A stretch of DNA of 63,592 bases from an uncultured Clostridia bacterium (GCA_947177735.1 CAMWVP010000004.1:1-63592), one strand, 5' to 3'; positions 42,325 through 51,140 are shown, numbered from the stretch's first letter. Program-made: numbers and translations. Notes: generated by a model from the sequence alone, not told the origin.

Positions 42325-43551
42325 ATGTTTGACGTAATTGTGGTCGGCGGCGGCGCGGCGGGAATGATGGCGGCGATTGCCGCTGCGGAAAACGGTGCAA
42401 AGGTACTATTGCTCGAAAAGAACGACCGTATGGGAAAAAAGCTCGCCATCACGGGCAAGGGGCGCTGCAACGTTACAAACAACTGCGATCTGACAACGCT
42501 TATGGAGAATATTCCCAATAACGGCAGATTCTTGTACAGCGCGCTGTCGCAGTGGCTGCCGAGCGATACTATGGCTTTTTTCGAGGGCATGGGCGTGCCG
42601 CTGAAAACCGAGCGCGGACAGCGGGTGTTCCCCGTCTCGGACAAGGCTGCGGATATTGTGAACGCTCTGATAAAGCGGCTTGAGCAGCAGGGCGTGGAAA
42701 CGGTGCGCGAAAATGCGCGCTCGCTGATCATTGAGGACGGAGTCTGCCGCGGAGTTAATACCTGCAATCGCCAACTCAAAGCCAAGTCGATAATACTCGC
42801 GACGGGCGGCGCGTCCTACCCGAAAACGGGCTCGGACGGCTTCGGGTACCGTCTCGCGGAGCAGGCGGGACACTCGATAGTCACGCCGCGTCCCTCGCTG
42901 TCGGCGCTTGTGACTGAGGAAGCATGGGTGCGCAATGCCGCCGGGTTGACACTCAGAAACGCGGCAGTTAAGCTGTTTGACGGCGGCAAGGTCATTTACG
43001 AGGATTTCGGCGAGGCCGCGTTCACCGCGGACGGGATAGGCGGCGCTACGATACTGAGCGCCTCCGCGCACATTCCCGAGATGGCGGAGGGGCGCTATTC
43101 CGTGACGATCGACCTCAAGTCCGCGCTGACCGAAAAGCAGCTTGACGCGCGGATCCTGCGCGATTTTGCGAAGCTGAGCGGCGGAACGTTCGGACAGAGC
43201 CTGAGGAAACTCCTGCCCAAAGAGCTTGCCGAGATTTTTCCCGAATTGACGGGTATTCCCGGCGACAAAAAAATCAGCGAAATCAATAAATCCGAACGCA
43301 GAACTTTAGTAAATACGCTGAAATTTCTTAAACTGAACATACGGGATTTTCGCCCGATCGAGGAAGCTATCGTTACGCGCGGCGGCGTGAACGTTAAGGA
43401 AATATTTCCGAAAACGCTTGAGAGCCGGCTTTGCAGAGCGCTTTTCTTCGCGGGGGAGCTCATCGACGTCGACGCGTATACGGGCGGCTTCAATCTACAG
43501 ATAGCATTCGCAACCGGCAGGCTTGCAGGAGTATCGGCTGCAAATTCATGA
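42325..43551 (+). CDS. BaiN/HI0933-family FAD-dependent oxidoreductase
   Basis: This 408-residue flavoprotein has an N-terminal FAD motif (DVIVVGGGAAGMMAAIAA), LLLEKNDRMGKKLAITGKGR, CNVTNNCDL, and a C-terminal EEAIVTRGGVNVKEIFPKTL with the final FAGELIDVDAYTGGFNLQIA. These are hallmarks of the HI0933/YhiN family, to which BaiN of bile-acid dehydroxylating clostridia belongs; the function in most bacteria is unknown. It precedes cmk, as in many Clostridia. The ATG at 42325 follows AAGAGG. Confidence 0.9.
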   Translation: MFDVIVVGGGAAGMMAAIAAAENGAKVLLLEKNDRMGKKLAITGKGRCNVTNNCDLTTLMENIPNNGRFLYSALSQWLPSDTMAFFEGMGVPLKTERGQRVFPVSDKAADIVNALIKRLEQQGVETVRENARSLIIEDGVCRGVNTCNRQLKAKSIILATGGASYPKTGSDGFGYRLAEQAGHSIVTPRPSLSALVTEEAWVRNAAGLTLRNAAVKLFDGGKVIYEDFGEAAFTADGIGGATILSASAHIPEMAEGRYSVTIDLKSALTEKQLDARILRDFAKLSGGTFGQSLRKLLPKELAEIFPELTGIPGDKKISEINKSERRTLVNTLKFLKLNIRDFRPIEEAIVTRGGVNVKEIFPKTLESRLCRALFFAGELIDVDAYTGGFNLQIAFATGRLAGVSAANS

Positions 43552-43580
43552 AAATTTAATGAAAAAAGTTGAAAACCCTC

Positions 43581-43609
43581 TTGAAATTTAGATCGATATA
43601 TGTTATAAT
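43581..43609 (+). promoter_or_regulatory. Promoter of the cmk-plsC-ispH/rpsA operon
   Basis: TTGAAA (43581-43586), a 17-bp spacer and consensus TATAAT (43604-43609) lie about 74 bp upstream of the cmk start. Confidence 0.75.
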
Positions 43610-43682
43610 GAAGTGATTGATAAGGGTGAATTGTACCTTTTTTATCATTTTACATTTTTTACCTGTTCGGAGTGTACACGAT

Positions 43683-44351
43683 TTGAAGCTGATCTCTGTT
43701 GCCATTGACGGGCCGGTAGGCGCGGGCAAAAGCACTGTTGCGAGAGCCGCCGCCGAGCGTATGAACTTTATATATTGCGATACCGGCGCGCTTTACCGCG
43801 CGGTCGGGCTGTACTGCAAAAGGAACGGCGTCGATATGCACGACCCGTCGTCGATCGCGGTGGCAATGAGCGATATAAAGCTGGATATCCGTCTCGCGGA
43901 GGGCGCTCAGCGAATCTACCTCAACGGCGAGGATGTTTCGGACGAGATAAGGCTCCCCGAGATATCCATGGCGGCGAGCGTGGTCTCTCCGGTTCCCGAG
44001 GTGCGCGCGGCGATTTTGGTGCTGGAGCGCGATATCGCCGAGAAGAACAACGTCATCATGGACGGGCGCGATATCGGAACGGTCGTGCTGCCGAACGCCG
44101 ACGTGAAAATATTCCTCACCGCCGAACCCGAGATACGTGCGAAACGGCGCTATGAAGAGCTTGTCGCGAAAGGAAAGGACGTAACGTTCGAGGAGGTTCT
44201 GAGCGACCTCAATCAACGCGATTACAACGACTCACACAGAGCTGCCGCGCCGCTCAGACAAGCTGCCGACGCGGTTCTCGCCGACACATCGGGAATGGAT
44301 CTCGAACAGTCTGTAGATCTGGTGTGCGGGCTGATAAAGGAGCGGCTGTAA
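43683..44351 (+). CDS. cmk: Cytidylate kinase
   Basis: This enzyme phosphorylates CMP and dCMP. The protein begins LISVAIDGPVGAGKSTVARA (P-loop), with MNFIYCDTGALYRAVGLYC, MDGRDIGTVVLPNADVKIFL and RAKRRYEEL lid residues. The start is a TTG at 43683, 8 nt after GGAGTG, giving 222 residues; an upstream reading has no ribosome-binding site. Its stop overlaps plsC by one base. The cmk-plsC-ispH/rpsA order is conserved in Clostridia. Confidence 0.93.
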   Translation: MKLISVAIDGPVGAGKSTVARAAAERMNFIYCDTGALYRAVGLYCKRNGVDMHDPSSIAVAMSDIKLDIRLAEGAQRIYLNGEDVSDEIRLPEISMAASVVSPVPEVRAAILVLERDIAEKNNVIMDGRDIGTVVLPNADVKIFLTAEPEIRAKRRYEELVAKGKDVTFEEVLSDLNQRDYNDSHRAAAPLRQAADAVLADTSGMDLEQSVDLVCGLIKERL

Positions 44352-44956
44352 TGTTCTACGAGATAGCACGCGGTCTTGTAAACTTCGTGTTTCACATCTG
44401 GTTTCACATTACCGTTGTGGGAAAGGAAAATATCCCGAAAGCAAAGGGCGGCTATATAATAGCTTCCAATCACGTTTCCAACAACGACCCGCCAATGGTC
44501 GGGATCGTTTTTAAGGGAAAATATACATTTATGGCGAAAGATGAGCTTTTTCATCTGAACCCCATTTTCACGTGGCTTATCAAGAAGCTGGGCGCGTTCC
44601 CCGTGAAGCGCGGCTCAAAGGACACGAGTGCTATAGACAACGCGCTCAAGAGCCTTGACGACGGGCGCATCTTCGTGATATTCCCCGAGGGCACGCGTTC
44701 AAAGAACGGCGAGCTCGGAAAGCCGAAAAGCGGCGTTTCTCTGATAGCGGCGAGGGCTAAGGTGCCCGTAGTTCCGGTGTTCGTCAAGTACGGGCGCAAG
44801 AAGCTGCGGCAAAACGTTCTGGTGTCGATCGGAGAACCGATACCCGCGGATAACTTTGACGTAGATTATACCGATAAGAAAGCCATTCGCACGGTCAGCG
44901 AGAAGATAATGGGCAATATCGTCAAGCTCAAGGAGAACGCTCCAGATGTATATTGA
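44351..44956 (+). CDS. plsC: 1-acyl-sn-glycerol-3-phosphate acyltransferase
   Basis: This membrane-associated enzyme acylates lysophosphatidic acid to phosphatidic acid. The 201-residue protein has a hydrophobic N-terminus, the catalytic ASNHVSNNDPP (HX4D variant), GAFPVKRGSKDTSAIDNALK and FPEGTRSKNGELGKPKSG. The ATG at 44351 overlaps the cmk stop; the 3' end overlaps ispH-rpsA by 11 bp. Tight overlaps indicate translational coupling within the operon. Confidence 0.92.
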   Translation: MFYEIARGLVNFVFHIWFHITVVGKENIPKAKGGYIIASNHVSNNDPPMVGIVFKGKYTFMAKDELFHLNPIFTWLIKKLGAFPVKRGSKDTSAIDNALKSLDDGRIFVIFPEGTRSKNGELGKPKSGVSLIAARAKVPVVPVFVKYGRKKLRQNVLVSIGEPIPADNFDVDYTDKKAIRTVSEKIMGNIVKLKENAPDVY

Positions 44957-46904
44957 GATCGCCGAAAAGTCGGGCTTCTGCCCCGGAGTAAAACGCGCGA
45001 TAGCGCTGGCGGAGGAAGCCGCCGAAAAGTACGGCGAGGTCTGTACGCTCGGTGAGCTCATTCACAATGAGCGCGCGGTCGCGGAGCTTGAAAAAAAAGG
45101 CGTCCGCGCAGTGCAAAGCATTGAAGAGGCGGACGGAAAACCGCTGATAATACGCTCTCACGGAGTGCCGAGAGCAGTCGGTGAGGAGGCGCGCAGACGC
45201 GTTCCGACCGTTATCGACGCTACCTGCACATTTGTTAAAAAGATACATAAAATAGTTGCCGGGCTGCCCGAAAGCGCGAAAGCGATTGTGCTGGGGGATA
45301 AGAATCACCCCGAGGTCATCGGGATAATCGGCAGCGCTGGCTGCACAGCATACGCGTGCAGAGATATTGATGAGATAGAGAAGCTGTTCGCAGACGGCAG
45401 TATAGCCGCGGACGGTGAGACCGTTTTGGTCGCTCAGACTACCTTCGACCGCAGCAAGTTTTTGGATATCTCCCGCAAAGTCGGGGAGAAATACGGCTGC
45501 GTTAGGATATACGACACAGTTTGCGACGCTACCGCTCAGCGCCAAGAATGCGCGCGGGAGCTTGCAAAACGGGCTGCGCTGATGATCGTCGTCGGAGGCA
45601 GAAGCAGTTCAAATACAAGGAAGCTCGCGGATATCTGCGGCGAATACTGCGAAACGGTGTTCGTGACGTCCGCCGAAGAGCTGCCTTTGCAGGTTTTGAA
45701 GAGCCTGCGCTCCGATAGTATTATCGGAATAACGGCAGGAGCCTCGACTCCCGCTTATACCATTAAGGAGGTTCATGATAGAATGAACGAAGAAATCACC
45801 AAAATCAATAATGAAAATGAGGAGGACTTTGCTTCGCTGCTCGAGCAGGATCAGTCTTTTAACAGATTATATACCGGCAAAAGAGTTAAGGCTACGGTTG
45901 TCAGCGTATCCAAAAAGGAAGCTGTCGTTGAGGTCGGAGCAAAGCAGACAGGCTACATAGTCCGCGAGGAGCTCACCAACGACCCGAATGCCGAGGTTTC
46001 GGACATCGTTAAGCCCGGCGACGTTATCGACGCTGTTGTCGTAAAGGTCGATGATTCCGTCGGTACGGCGGCGCTTTCAAAGAAGCGTGTTGACGCTCAG
46101 CTCGGTCTTGAGAAGCTCCAGGAGGTAAAGGACTCCGCGGAGACGATCGAGGGCACAGTCGCTCAGGTCGTAAAGGGCGGCGTTATCGTGATCTACGAGA
46201 ACACACGCGTATTTATCCCCGCCTCTCACACAGGCGTTCCGCGCGGCGGCAAGCTTGACGACCTGCTCAAGAAGCCCGTCAAGTTCAAGATCATCGAGGT
46301 CACCAACGAGCGCGGCGGCAGAGTCGTAGGCTCTATTCGTCAGGCTAACAAGGAAGTCCGCGATGCCGAGAGAGCGAAGTTCTGGGAGAGCATTGAGGTA
46401 GGTCAGAAGTTCGAGGGCGAGGTTCGCTCTATCGAGAGCTATGGCGTATTCGTTGATATCGGTCCGGTTGACGGCTTGGTTCACACCGCAGATCTGACAT
46501 GGAACAGAGTCGGTCACCCGAAGGATATCGTTAAAGTCGGCGACAAGATCAGCGTCGTTGTAAAGAGCTTCGATCCCGAAAAGAAGAGAGTTTCCCTCTC
46601 CGCTAAGGATCCCAACGACAATCCTTGGACAAAGTTTGTTTCCGAGTATCAGAAGGGCGACGTTATCAAGGCGACTGTCGTTTCCATCACCGAGTTCGGC
46701 GCGTTCGCGCAGATCATTCCCGGTGTTGACGGTCTTATCCACATCTCGCAGATATCCACCGAGAGAGTTGCGAACATAGCGTCCGTGCTCGCGGTAGGTC
46801 AGGAAGTAGAGGTCAAGATCATTGAGATCGACGAGGAGAAGAACCGCGTAAGCCTGTCCATCAAGGCGCTTATGGAGAGCGAAGCTTCCGACGAGGAAGA
46901 ATAA
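44946..46904 (+). CDS. ispH-rpsA: Bifunctional HMBPP reductase (IspH)/ribosomal protein S1 fusion
   Basis: Residues 1 to about 282 are IspH, the [4Fe-4S] enzyme making IPP and DMAPP from HMBPP. Cluster cysteines lie in GFCPGVKRA (Cys12), IDATCTFVKK and DTVCDATAQRQ. From about residue 283 four S1 RNA-binding repeats follow (VKATVVSVSKKEAVVEVGAK, VEGTVAQVVKGGVIVIYENT-like, FEGEVRSIESYGVFVDIGPV, IKATVVSITEFGAFAQIIPG), ending in an acidic tail. This fusion is a recognised clostridial trait that links isoprenoid synthesis to translation-associated S1. It ends the cmk-plsC operon and is followed by a terminator. At 652 residues the length is normal for the fused form. Confidence 0.95.
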   Translation: MYIEIAEKSGFCPGVKRAIALAEEAAEKYGEVCTLGELIHNERAVAELEKKGVRAVQSIEEADGKPLIIRSHGVPRAVGEEARRRVPTVIDATCTFVKKIHKIVAGLPESAKAIVLGDKNHPEVIGIIGSAGCTAYACRDIDEIEKLFADGSIAADGETVLVAQTTFDRSKFLDISRKVGEKYGCVRIYDTVCDATAQRQECARELAKRAALMIVVGGRSSSNTRKLADICGEYCETVFVTSAEELPLQVLKSLRSDSIIGITAGASTPAYTIKEVHDRMNEEITKINNENEEDFASLLEQDQSFNRLYTGKRVKATVVSVSKKEAVVEVGAKQTGYIVREELTNDPNAEVSDIVKPGDVIDAVVVKVDDSVGTAALSKKRVDAQLGLEKLQEVKDSAETIEGTVAQVVKGGVIVIYENTRVFIPASHTGVPRGGKLDDLLKKPVKFKIIEVTNERGGRVVGSIRQANKEVRDAERAKFWESIEVGQKFEGEVRSIESYGVFVDIGPVDGLVHTADLTWNRVGHPKDIVKVGDKISVVVKSFDPEKKRVSLSAKDPNDNPWTKFVSEYQKGDVIKATVVSITEFGAFAQIIPGVDGLIHISQISTERVANIASVLAVGQEVEVKIIEIDEEKNRVSLSIKALMESEASDEEE

Positions 46905-46928
46905 CGGCAGGTTAATATTCAGACGATT

Positions 46929-46964
46929 GAGGTGTTAAGCGACAACGCTTGACACCTCTTTTTT
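46929..46964 (+). terminator. Strong intrinsic terminator after ispH-rpsA
   Basis: A 12-bp stem (46929-46940 with 46947-46958, GAGGTGTTAAGC arm) is followed immediately by TTTTTT. Confidence 0.92.
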
Positions 46965-47038
46965 CTGTGAGACGGTTTGACCCGGGCGATACCCCTTTCA
47001 CAAAATACGCAAAAACTATATTTTTTTAATAAAATATG

Positions 47039-47067
47039 TTGAAAACTTCGTTTTTTTATGTTATAAT
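47039..47067 (+). promoter_or_regulatory. Promoter of the GSF-repeat protein gene
   Basis: TTGAAA (47039-47044), a 17-bp spacer and TATAAT (47062-47067), about 92 bp upstream of the start. Confidence 0.72.
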
Positions 47068-47158
47068 TATTATGTATTAAACTGTTCATAAGATAAGATC
47101 AAACTTTGATAAACCATTAACGATAAAAACAATGACGTTAAAGAGGGGAGGCGCGGCT

Positions 47159-47842
47159 ATGGAATGTGCTTTGTGGCTGAACAGGCGAAAGGTTTATTCA
47201 GCCGATGAGATCGCAGAAGCTCCCGATATCGCAGCTCTGCGCGGCTATTTTCTCGCTGGCAGCCTCGTCGAGTGGCTGAACGAGCACGGCGGTGAACACT
47301 ACGCGAAAAAGCTGGCAAAGCTGCGCAGTGACGACCCCAAGCTGAACGAAAAGCTCGCGAGGATATTCGGCGGCTCTCCCTCGGACGGCAAGCGTTTCGG
47401 CGATGGCAGTGTGTCACCCGCTTCGGGAAGTATGTCCTCCTCCCTGCCCGGTTCGTTTATTTGGTCTGCATTAAGCTCCTACGGCAGCTTTACACGCTCT
47501 TGGAAGGAGCTGCTGACATCATTCCGTCTCGGTAGCTACGTCTTCGGCAGCGGTATGCACGAATGGGAGTGGGAGTGGCTGTTCCGAATGTACCGCAGCG
47601 GCTCGTTCACTTCGTTCGGGTTTACGAGCTTTGGCGCGTTTAAGCGCTCCCGCTTTTTTAATGTGATAGGATACGGCTCGTTCGGATCGTTCACGTTCGG
47701 CAGCTTTTGGGGCAATATCGGAAGCTTTCCGCTGCCCGAGGCAATTGACTTGGACTGTCTTGACGAATATGACAGAATAATGCTCGAAACGCTGATGATG
47801 TGTCCGCTCGACCGTTTCGGGTACGGCATCCACAATATCTGA
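47159..47842 (+). CDS. Low-complexity GSF-repeat protein with N-terminal helical module
   Basis: This 227-residue protein has an unusual two-part build. Residues 1-75 form a helical domain (ADEIAEAPDIAALRGYFLAG, SLVEWLNEHGGEHYAKKLAK, LNEKLARIFGG). From about residue 80 to 195 the chain is dominated by Gly-Ser-Phe/Tyr units (SYGSF, SGSFTSFGF, GYGSFGSFTFGSFWGNIGSF) spaced roughly every five residues, with a Trp-rich interruption (HEWEWEWLF). The tail is acidic. It has its own consensus promoter and a GGGGAGG ribosome-binding site, so it is a real gene, but I do not recognise the function. A beta-solenoid or phase-separating repeat is possible. Confidence 0.75.
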   Translation: MECALWLNRRKVYSADEIAEAPDIAALRGYFLAGSLVEWLNEHGGEHYAKKLAKLRSDDPKLNEKLARIFGGSPSDGKRFGDGSVSPASGSMSSSLPGSFIWSALSSYGSFTRSWKELLTSFRLGSYVFGSGMHEWEWEWLFRMYRSGSFTSFGFTSFGAFKRSRFFNVIGYGSFGSFTFGSFWGNIGSFPLPEAIDLDCLDEYDRIMLETLMMCPLDRFGYGIHNI

Positions 47843-47860
47843 CGGCTGCTACGAAAAAAT

Positions 47861-48040
47861 TATGGAACCGCTGATTAAATCTGGTGCGCATATCGCGCAG
47901 TCAGATTTTTCGGCAGATTGTACAAAGTGAGCGCCGCAAGGCTGACGCCTTGCAAGCGAACTTTGGGCAAGATGACGGAAAATATGCAAGCGAGATGCGT
48001 GCCAAGCCGTAAGGCGTGATTTAATCAGCGGTTCCTTAGA
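47861..48040. mobile_element. TIR-bounded element with CCGCTGATTAAATC ends
   Basis: This 180-bp element has ends GGAACCGCTGATTAAATC and GATTTAATCAGCGGTTCC. Its ends match those at 19.15 and 56.48 kb, but the centre is different, containing GCGCCGCAAGGCTGACGCC and a GCAAGCGA pair. The rest of the 354-bp gap to the next gene (48041-48195) has a 43-codon open stretch with no start, perhaps a gene remnant. Confidence 0.78.
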
Positions 48041-48195
48041 CATCAACGGCTCAAAGCGGCAGTTCCCTTTCGGTCTCGAAACGGGAGTGCCGCTCGTTCG
48101 GTATTTTTACGGTAATTCCGCGAAAAAACTCGGATTCGGTCACAATGCGCAGGGCGCTGCCGGGCGCTTATGATAAAAAACTTTAGGAGAAAATT

Positions 48196-48846
48196 ATGAA
48201 ATATTTGAAAACAAGGTTACTGATCATGTTCATTGCTTTCGCGGTATTGGGCATTATAATGCTTGTGGGCAGCATCAGGGATAAGATCGAGCTCTCAAAG
48301 CCGCGCGGAAATCTCGAGACAATGACCGCCGCCGACTTCTACAACGGACGGTTCGTCGAGGGAGACATAATCGAAATATGGGACGAATACGCTTATATGC
48401 GGGAGACGGACACGTTCTTCGGGATTACGTACAACACCAAGGTGACGTCGCACAGCTACTCTATGCCGCTGCCGTCGTCGTTTGAGAGCTCCTCGCCGAA
48501 GTTCATCTCCCTCAGCATACGCGACGGTGAGTTGAAGAAAACCGCCGACAAAATAGTTTCCGAGACCAATAATTACCTGATCAACGACGTTGTGCTTGAT
48601 GATTGGACGTCGATACATATCGAGGGCAAGGTCACAAAGCTGAGTGGCGACAATCTCAAGCTGTTCAGGGAATACTTTCAGGAGATCGGCGGCGACGAGT
48701 CAAATATCGTCGCGTATGAGGTGCACGTCGGCAACGACGGCAGCAACAGCACGACCGGTCTGATAGTGTCAATTGTCTTAACGCTCATCGGTCTGGGCGG
48801 TCTGGGCTTCATTATCGCCCGCAAGATATTGTCGGGAAGCTATTAA
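48196..48846 (+). CDS. Membrane protein, DUF6709-like
   Basis: This 216-residue protein has a hydrophobic helix at each end (residues 8-25 and about 187-207) and an extracytoplasmic domain between them (ADFYNGRFVEGDIIEIWDEY, YMRETDTFFGITYNTKVTSH). Such proteins are common in Clostridia; the function is unknown. The ribosome-binding site is AGGAG. The glycosyltransferase-like gene starts one base after the stop, so they are coupled. Confidence 0.7.
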   Translation: MKYLKTRLLIMFIAFAVLGIIMLVGSIRDKIELSKPRGNLETMTAADFYNGRFVEGDIIEIWDEYAYMRETDTFFGITYNTKVTSHSYSMPLPSSFESSSPKFISLSIRDGELKKTADKIVSETNNYLINDVVLDDWTSIHIEGKVTKLSGDNLKLFREYFQEIGGDESNIVAYEVHVGNDGSNSTTGLIVSIVLTLIGLGGLGFIIARKILSGSY

Positions 48847-48847
48847 A

Positions 48848-49672
48848 ATGAACGCCATACATATCGCGTCCTCGGCGCCCGCGTTTGCCAAGGGTAGAAA
48901 AGTTCTCCGCGTTGAGGATTTCGATCTCTACTGCACGGCGCTCTCGGCGCTCTGCTGGCGGCGCTTCAACGGGGATATAACTCTCTGCTGCGACAGCCGC
49001 TTTGCCGAATACTATGACAGTATAGGTCTTACCGATATCTGGAATGGAGTCAATGTCTGCGTCGCGGACGACCTTGAGGGGATAGATCCCTTGATGTTCT
49101 GGGCGGGCGGCAAGCTGCTCGCGCTACGCGCGGTCGAGGCTCCCGTCGTGATGCTCGATATGGACTTTATCGCCTGGAAGAAGCTGGGATTCGGCAGCGC
49201 ACTCATTGCCGCGCACCGCGAGGAAATATCGGACGGCATATATCCGCCGCTTGATCATTTCAACGCTGGCAGCCACACAATCCCCGATTTCAGCGAGGAA
49301 GTACTGCCGCTCAACACCGCGTTCCTGTACGTGCCCGACAACGACTTCAAGGAGTTCTACACCGGGCAGGCTATCGCGTTTATGAAGTCGGCGGCGCACT
49401 GTGACGACTATCTGAAATATATGGTGTTCGCCGAGCAGCGCCTAGCAGCGATGTGCGCCGACTACACGGAAACGCCCGTTGAAACGCTGCTCGATAAGGA
49501 CACGCTGTTCCGTCCGCAGGGCGACTTCACACATCTCTGGGGCGCGAAGCAGGCGATGCGCGACCACCCCGAGCTCCGCGGGGAGTTCCTGTGGCGGTGC
49601 CGCAAGCGCCTGATTGACGAGTTTCCCGATTACGCCTACATAGCCGATATGATTGACGGTCTGGGCGAATAA
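48848..49672 (+). CDS. Glycosyltransferase-like protein (DUF6734-type)
   Basis: This 274-residue protein looks like a GT-A-fold glycosyltransferase: LTLCCDSRFAEYYDSIG-like sugar-nucleotide region (here ITLCCDSRF), VVMLDMDFIAWKKL with a DxD metal motif, PLNTAFLYVPDND, and FTHLWGAKQAM near the C-terminus. It has no signal peptide or transmembrane segment. Acceptor and donor are unknown. It follows the membrane protein gene directly. Confidence 0.65.
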   Translation: MNAIHIASSAPAFAKGRKVLRVEDFDLYCTALSALCWRRFNGDITLCCDSRFAEYYDSIGLTDIWNGVNVCVADDLEGIDPLMFWAGGKLLALRAVEAPVVMLDMDFIAWKKLGFGSALIAAHREEISDGIYPPLDHFNAGSHTIPDFSEEVLPLNTAFLYVPDNDFKEFYTGQAIAFMKSAAHCDDYLKYMVFAEQRLAAMCADYTETPVETLLDKDTLFRPQGDFTHLWGAKQAMRDHPELRGEFLWRCRKRLIDEFPDYAYIADMIDGLGE

Positions 49673-49692
49673 TCGGCGATATTTCCGCTCAA

Positions 49693-49712
49693 AATAGTAA
49701 GAACTTGTTCTC
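49693..49712 (+). promoter_or_regulatory. Shared 18-bp leader motif, copy 2
   Basis: AATAGTAAGAACTTGTTCT lies 29-48 bp upstream of the ABC ATPase start, matching the motif upstream of the FAD/Rieske gene. Confidence 0.45.
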
Positions 49713-49740
49713 ATAATTTTCTGTTTTGGGAGGAACACCT

Positions 49741-50403
49741 ATGATACACACTCGCGACCTGCAAAAATACTACACCGTCGGCGGCACCACCGTAAGAGCG
49801 CTGGACGGCGTTTCGCTCGATATCGACGACGGCGAATACGTGACGGTAGTCGGAACGTCGGGCTCGGGAAAGTCCACGCTGATGAATATTCTCGGCTGCC
49901 TTGACGCGCCGACCTCGGGGAGCTACACGCTCGACGGCAAGGACGTTTCGGCGCTCTCCGACAACACGCTCTCCGATATCCGCAGCAATAAGATCGGATT
50001 TATCTTCCAGAGCTTCAACTTGATCCCGGGACTGACGGCGCTGGAAAATGTCGAGCTGCCGCTTTTGTACAGGAAGGTTCCGAAGAGACAGCGCAGTGAA
50101 ACGGCAATGCGCGCGCTTGAGAGCGTCAGGCTCTCCGACAGGGCGCTGCATCGTCCGACCGAGCTTTCGGGCGGTCAGCAGCAGCGCGTAGCCATAGCCA
50201 GAGCGATAGCGGCGAATCCCGCCATTATCCTCGCCGACGAGCCCTGCGGCAACCTCGACAGCAGATCCGGCGCGGAGGTTCTTGATATCCTCTCCGGTCT
50301 CAGCCGCAGCGGAAAAACGGTCGTGATGATAACCCATAACGAGGACACCGCACGCAAGGCTCAACGGCTCGTGCGGATATCGGACGGAAAAATATTGCAG
50401 TAA
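49741..50403 (+). CDS. ABC transporter ATP-binding protein, MacB/LolD type
   Basis: This 220-residue ATPase has Walker A VGTSGSGKSTLMN, the Q-loop FIFQSFNLIPGLTALEN, signature LSGGQQQRVAIARAI, Walker B AIILADEPCGNLD and the H-loop MITHNED. It belongs to the MacB/LolD/FtsE-like group that normally pairs with an FtsX/MacB permease, but none is adjacent; the flanking genes are glycosyltransferase-like and a sirtuin. It may power a permease encoded elsewhere. The ATG at 49741 follows GGGAGGA. Confidence 0.9.
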   Translation: MIHTRDLQKYYTVGGTTVRALDGVSLDIDDGEYVTVVGTSGSGKSTLMNILGCLDAPTSGSYTLDGKDVSALSDNTLSDIRSNKIGFIFQSFNLIPGLTALENVELPLLYRKVPKRQRSETAMRALESVRLSDRALHRPTELSGGQQQRVAIARAIAANPAIILADEPCGNLDSRSGAEVLDILSGLSRSGKTVVMITHNEDTARKAQRLVRISDGKILQ

Positions 50404-50426
50404 AATTCGGTTAAGGAGCTGATATA

Positions 50427-51140
50427 ATGACCTTGCAGGAAATAATCGACGACAGCAAGCGGATAGTGTTTTTCGGCGGCGCAGGAGTGTCCACCGAGAG
50501 CGGCATACCCGATTTCCGCAGCGTGGACGGGTTGTACAATCAAAAGTACAAATACCCTCCCGAGACGATAATCAGCAGGAGCTTCTACGAACGCAATTAC
50601 GAGGAGTTTTTCAGGTTCTACCGCGACAAGATGATATTTGCCGACGCAAAGCCGAACGCCGCGCACCTGAAGCTTGCCGAGCTTGAACGCGCGGGAAAAC
50701 TCTCGGCGGTGATAACGCAGAACATCGACGGGCTTCATCAGGCAGCGGGGAGTAAAAATGTTATCGAGCTTCACGGCAGTATTCACCGGAACTATTGCTT
50801 TGAATGTGCCGAGCCTTACCCGCTCGATTACATAATAAATTATGACGGAACTCCGTACTGCGAAAAATGCGGAGGACGGATAAAGCCCGACGTGGTGCTG
50901 TACGAGGAGAGCCTTAACAGCGACGATATCAACCGCGCAGTCAACGAGATAATGAACGCCGATACGCTGATAATCGGCGGCACGTCGCTTGTCGTCTACC
51001 CCGCGGCGGGATTCGTGAATTACTTCACCGGGAAGCACCTCGTAGTGATAAACAAATCGCCTACCAACGCCGACAAGAACGCGGAGCTGGTCATAAGCGA
51101 GAGCATAGGCGAGGTCATGGGTAATATTAAAGTTAGTTAA
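50427..51140 (+). CDS. cobB: NAD-dependent protein deacylase, Sir2 family
   Basis: This sirtuin removes acyl groups from protein lysines using NAD+. The 237-residue protein has FFGGAGVSTESGIPDFRSVD, TQNIDGLHQAAGS (catalytic site), LHGSIHRNYC with the catalytic His, a zinc-binding pair CFEC...CEKCGG, and VINKSPTNAD. A strong AAGGAG ribosome-binding site is present. Its TAA lies at the start of a short inverted-repeat element (51137-51232). Confidence 0.92.
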   Translation: MTLQEIIDDSKRIVFFGGAGVSTESGIPDFRSVDGLYNQKYKYPPETIISRSFYERNYEEFFRFYRDKMIFADAKPNAAHLKLAELERAGKLSAVITQNIDGLHQAAGSKNVIELHGSIHRNYCFECAEPYPLDYIINYDGTPYCEKCGGRIKPDVVLYEESLNSDDINRAVNEIMNADTLIIGGTSLVVYPAAGFVNYFTGKHLVVINKSPTNADKNAELVISESIGEVMGNIKVS

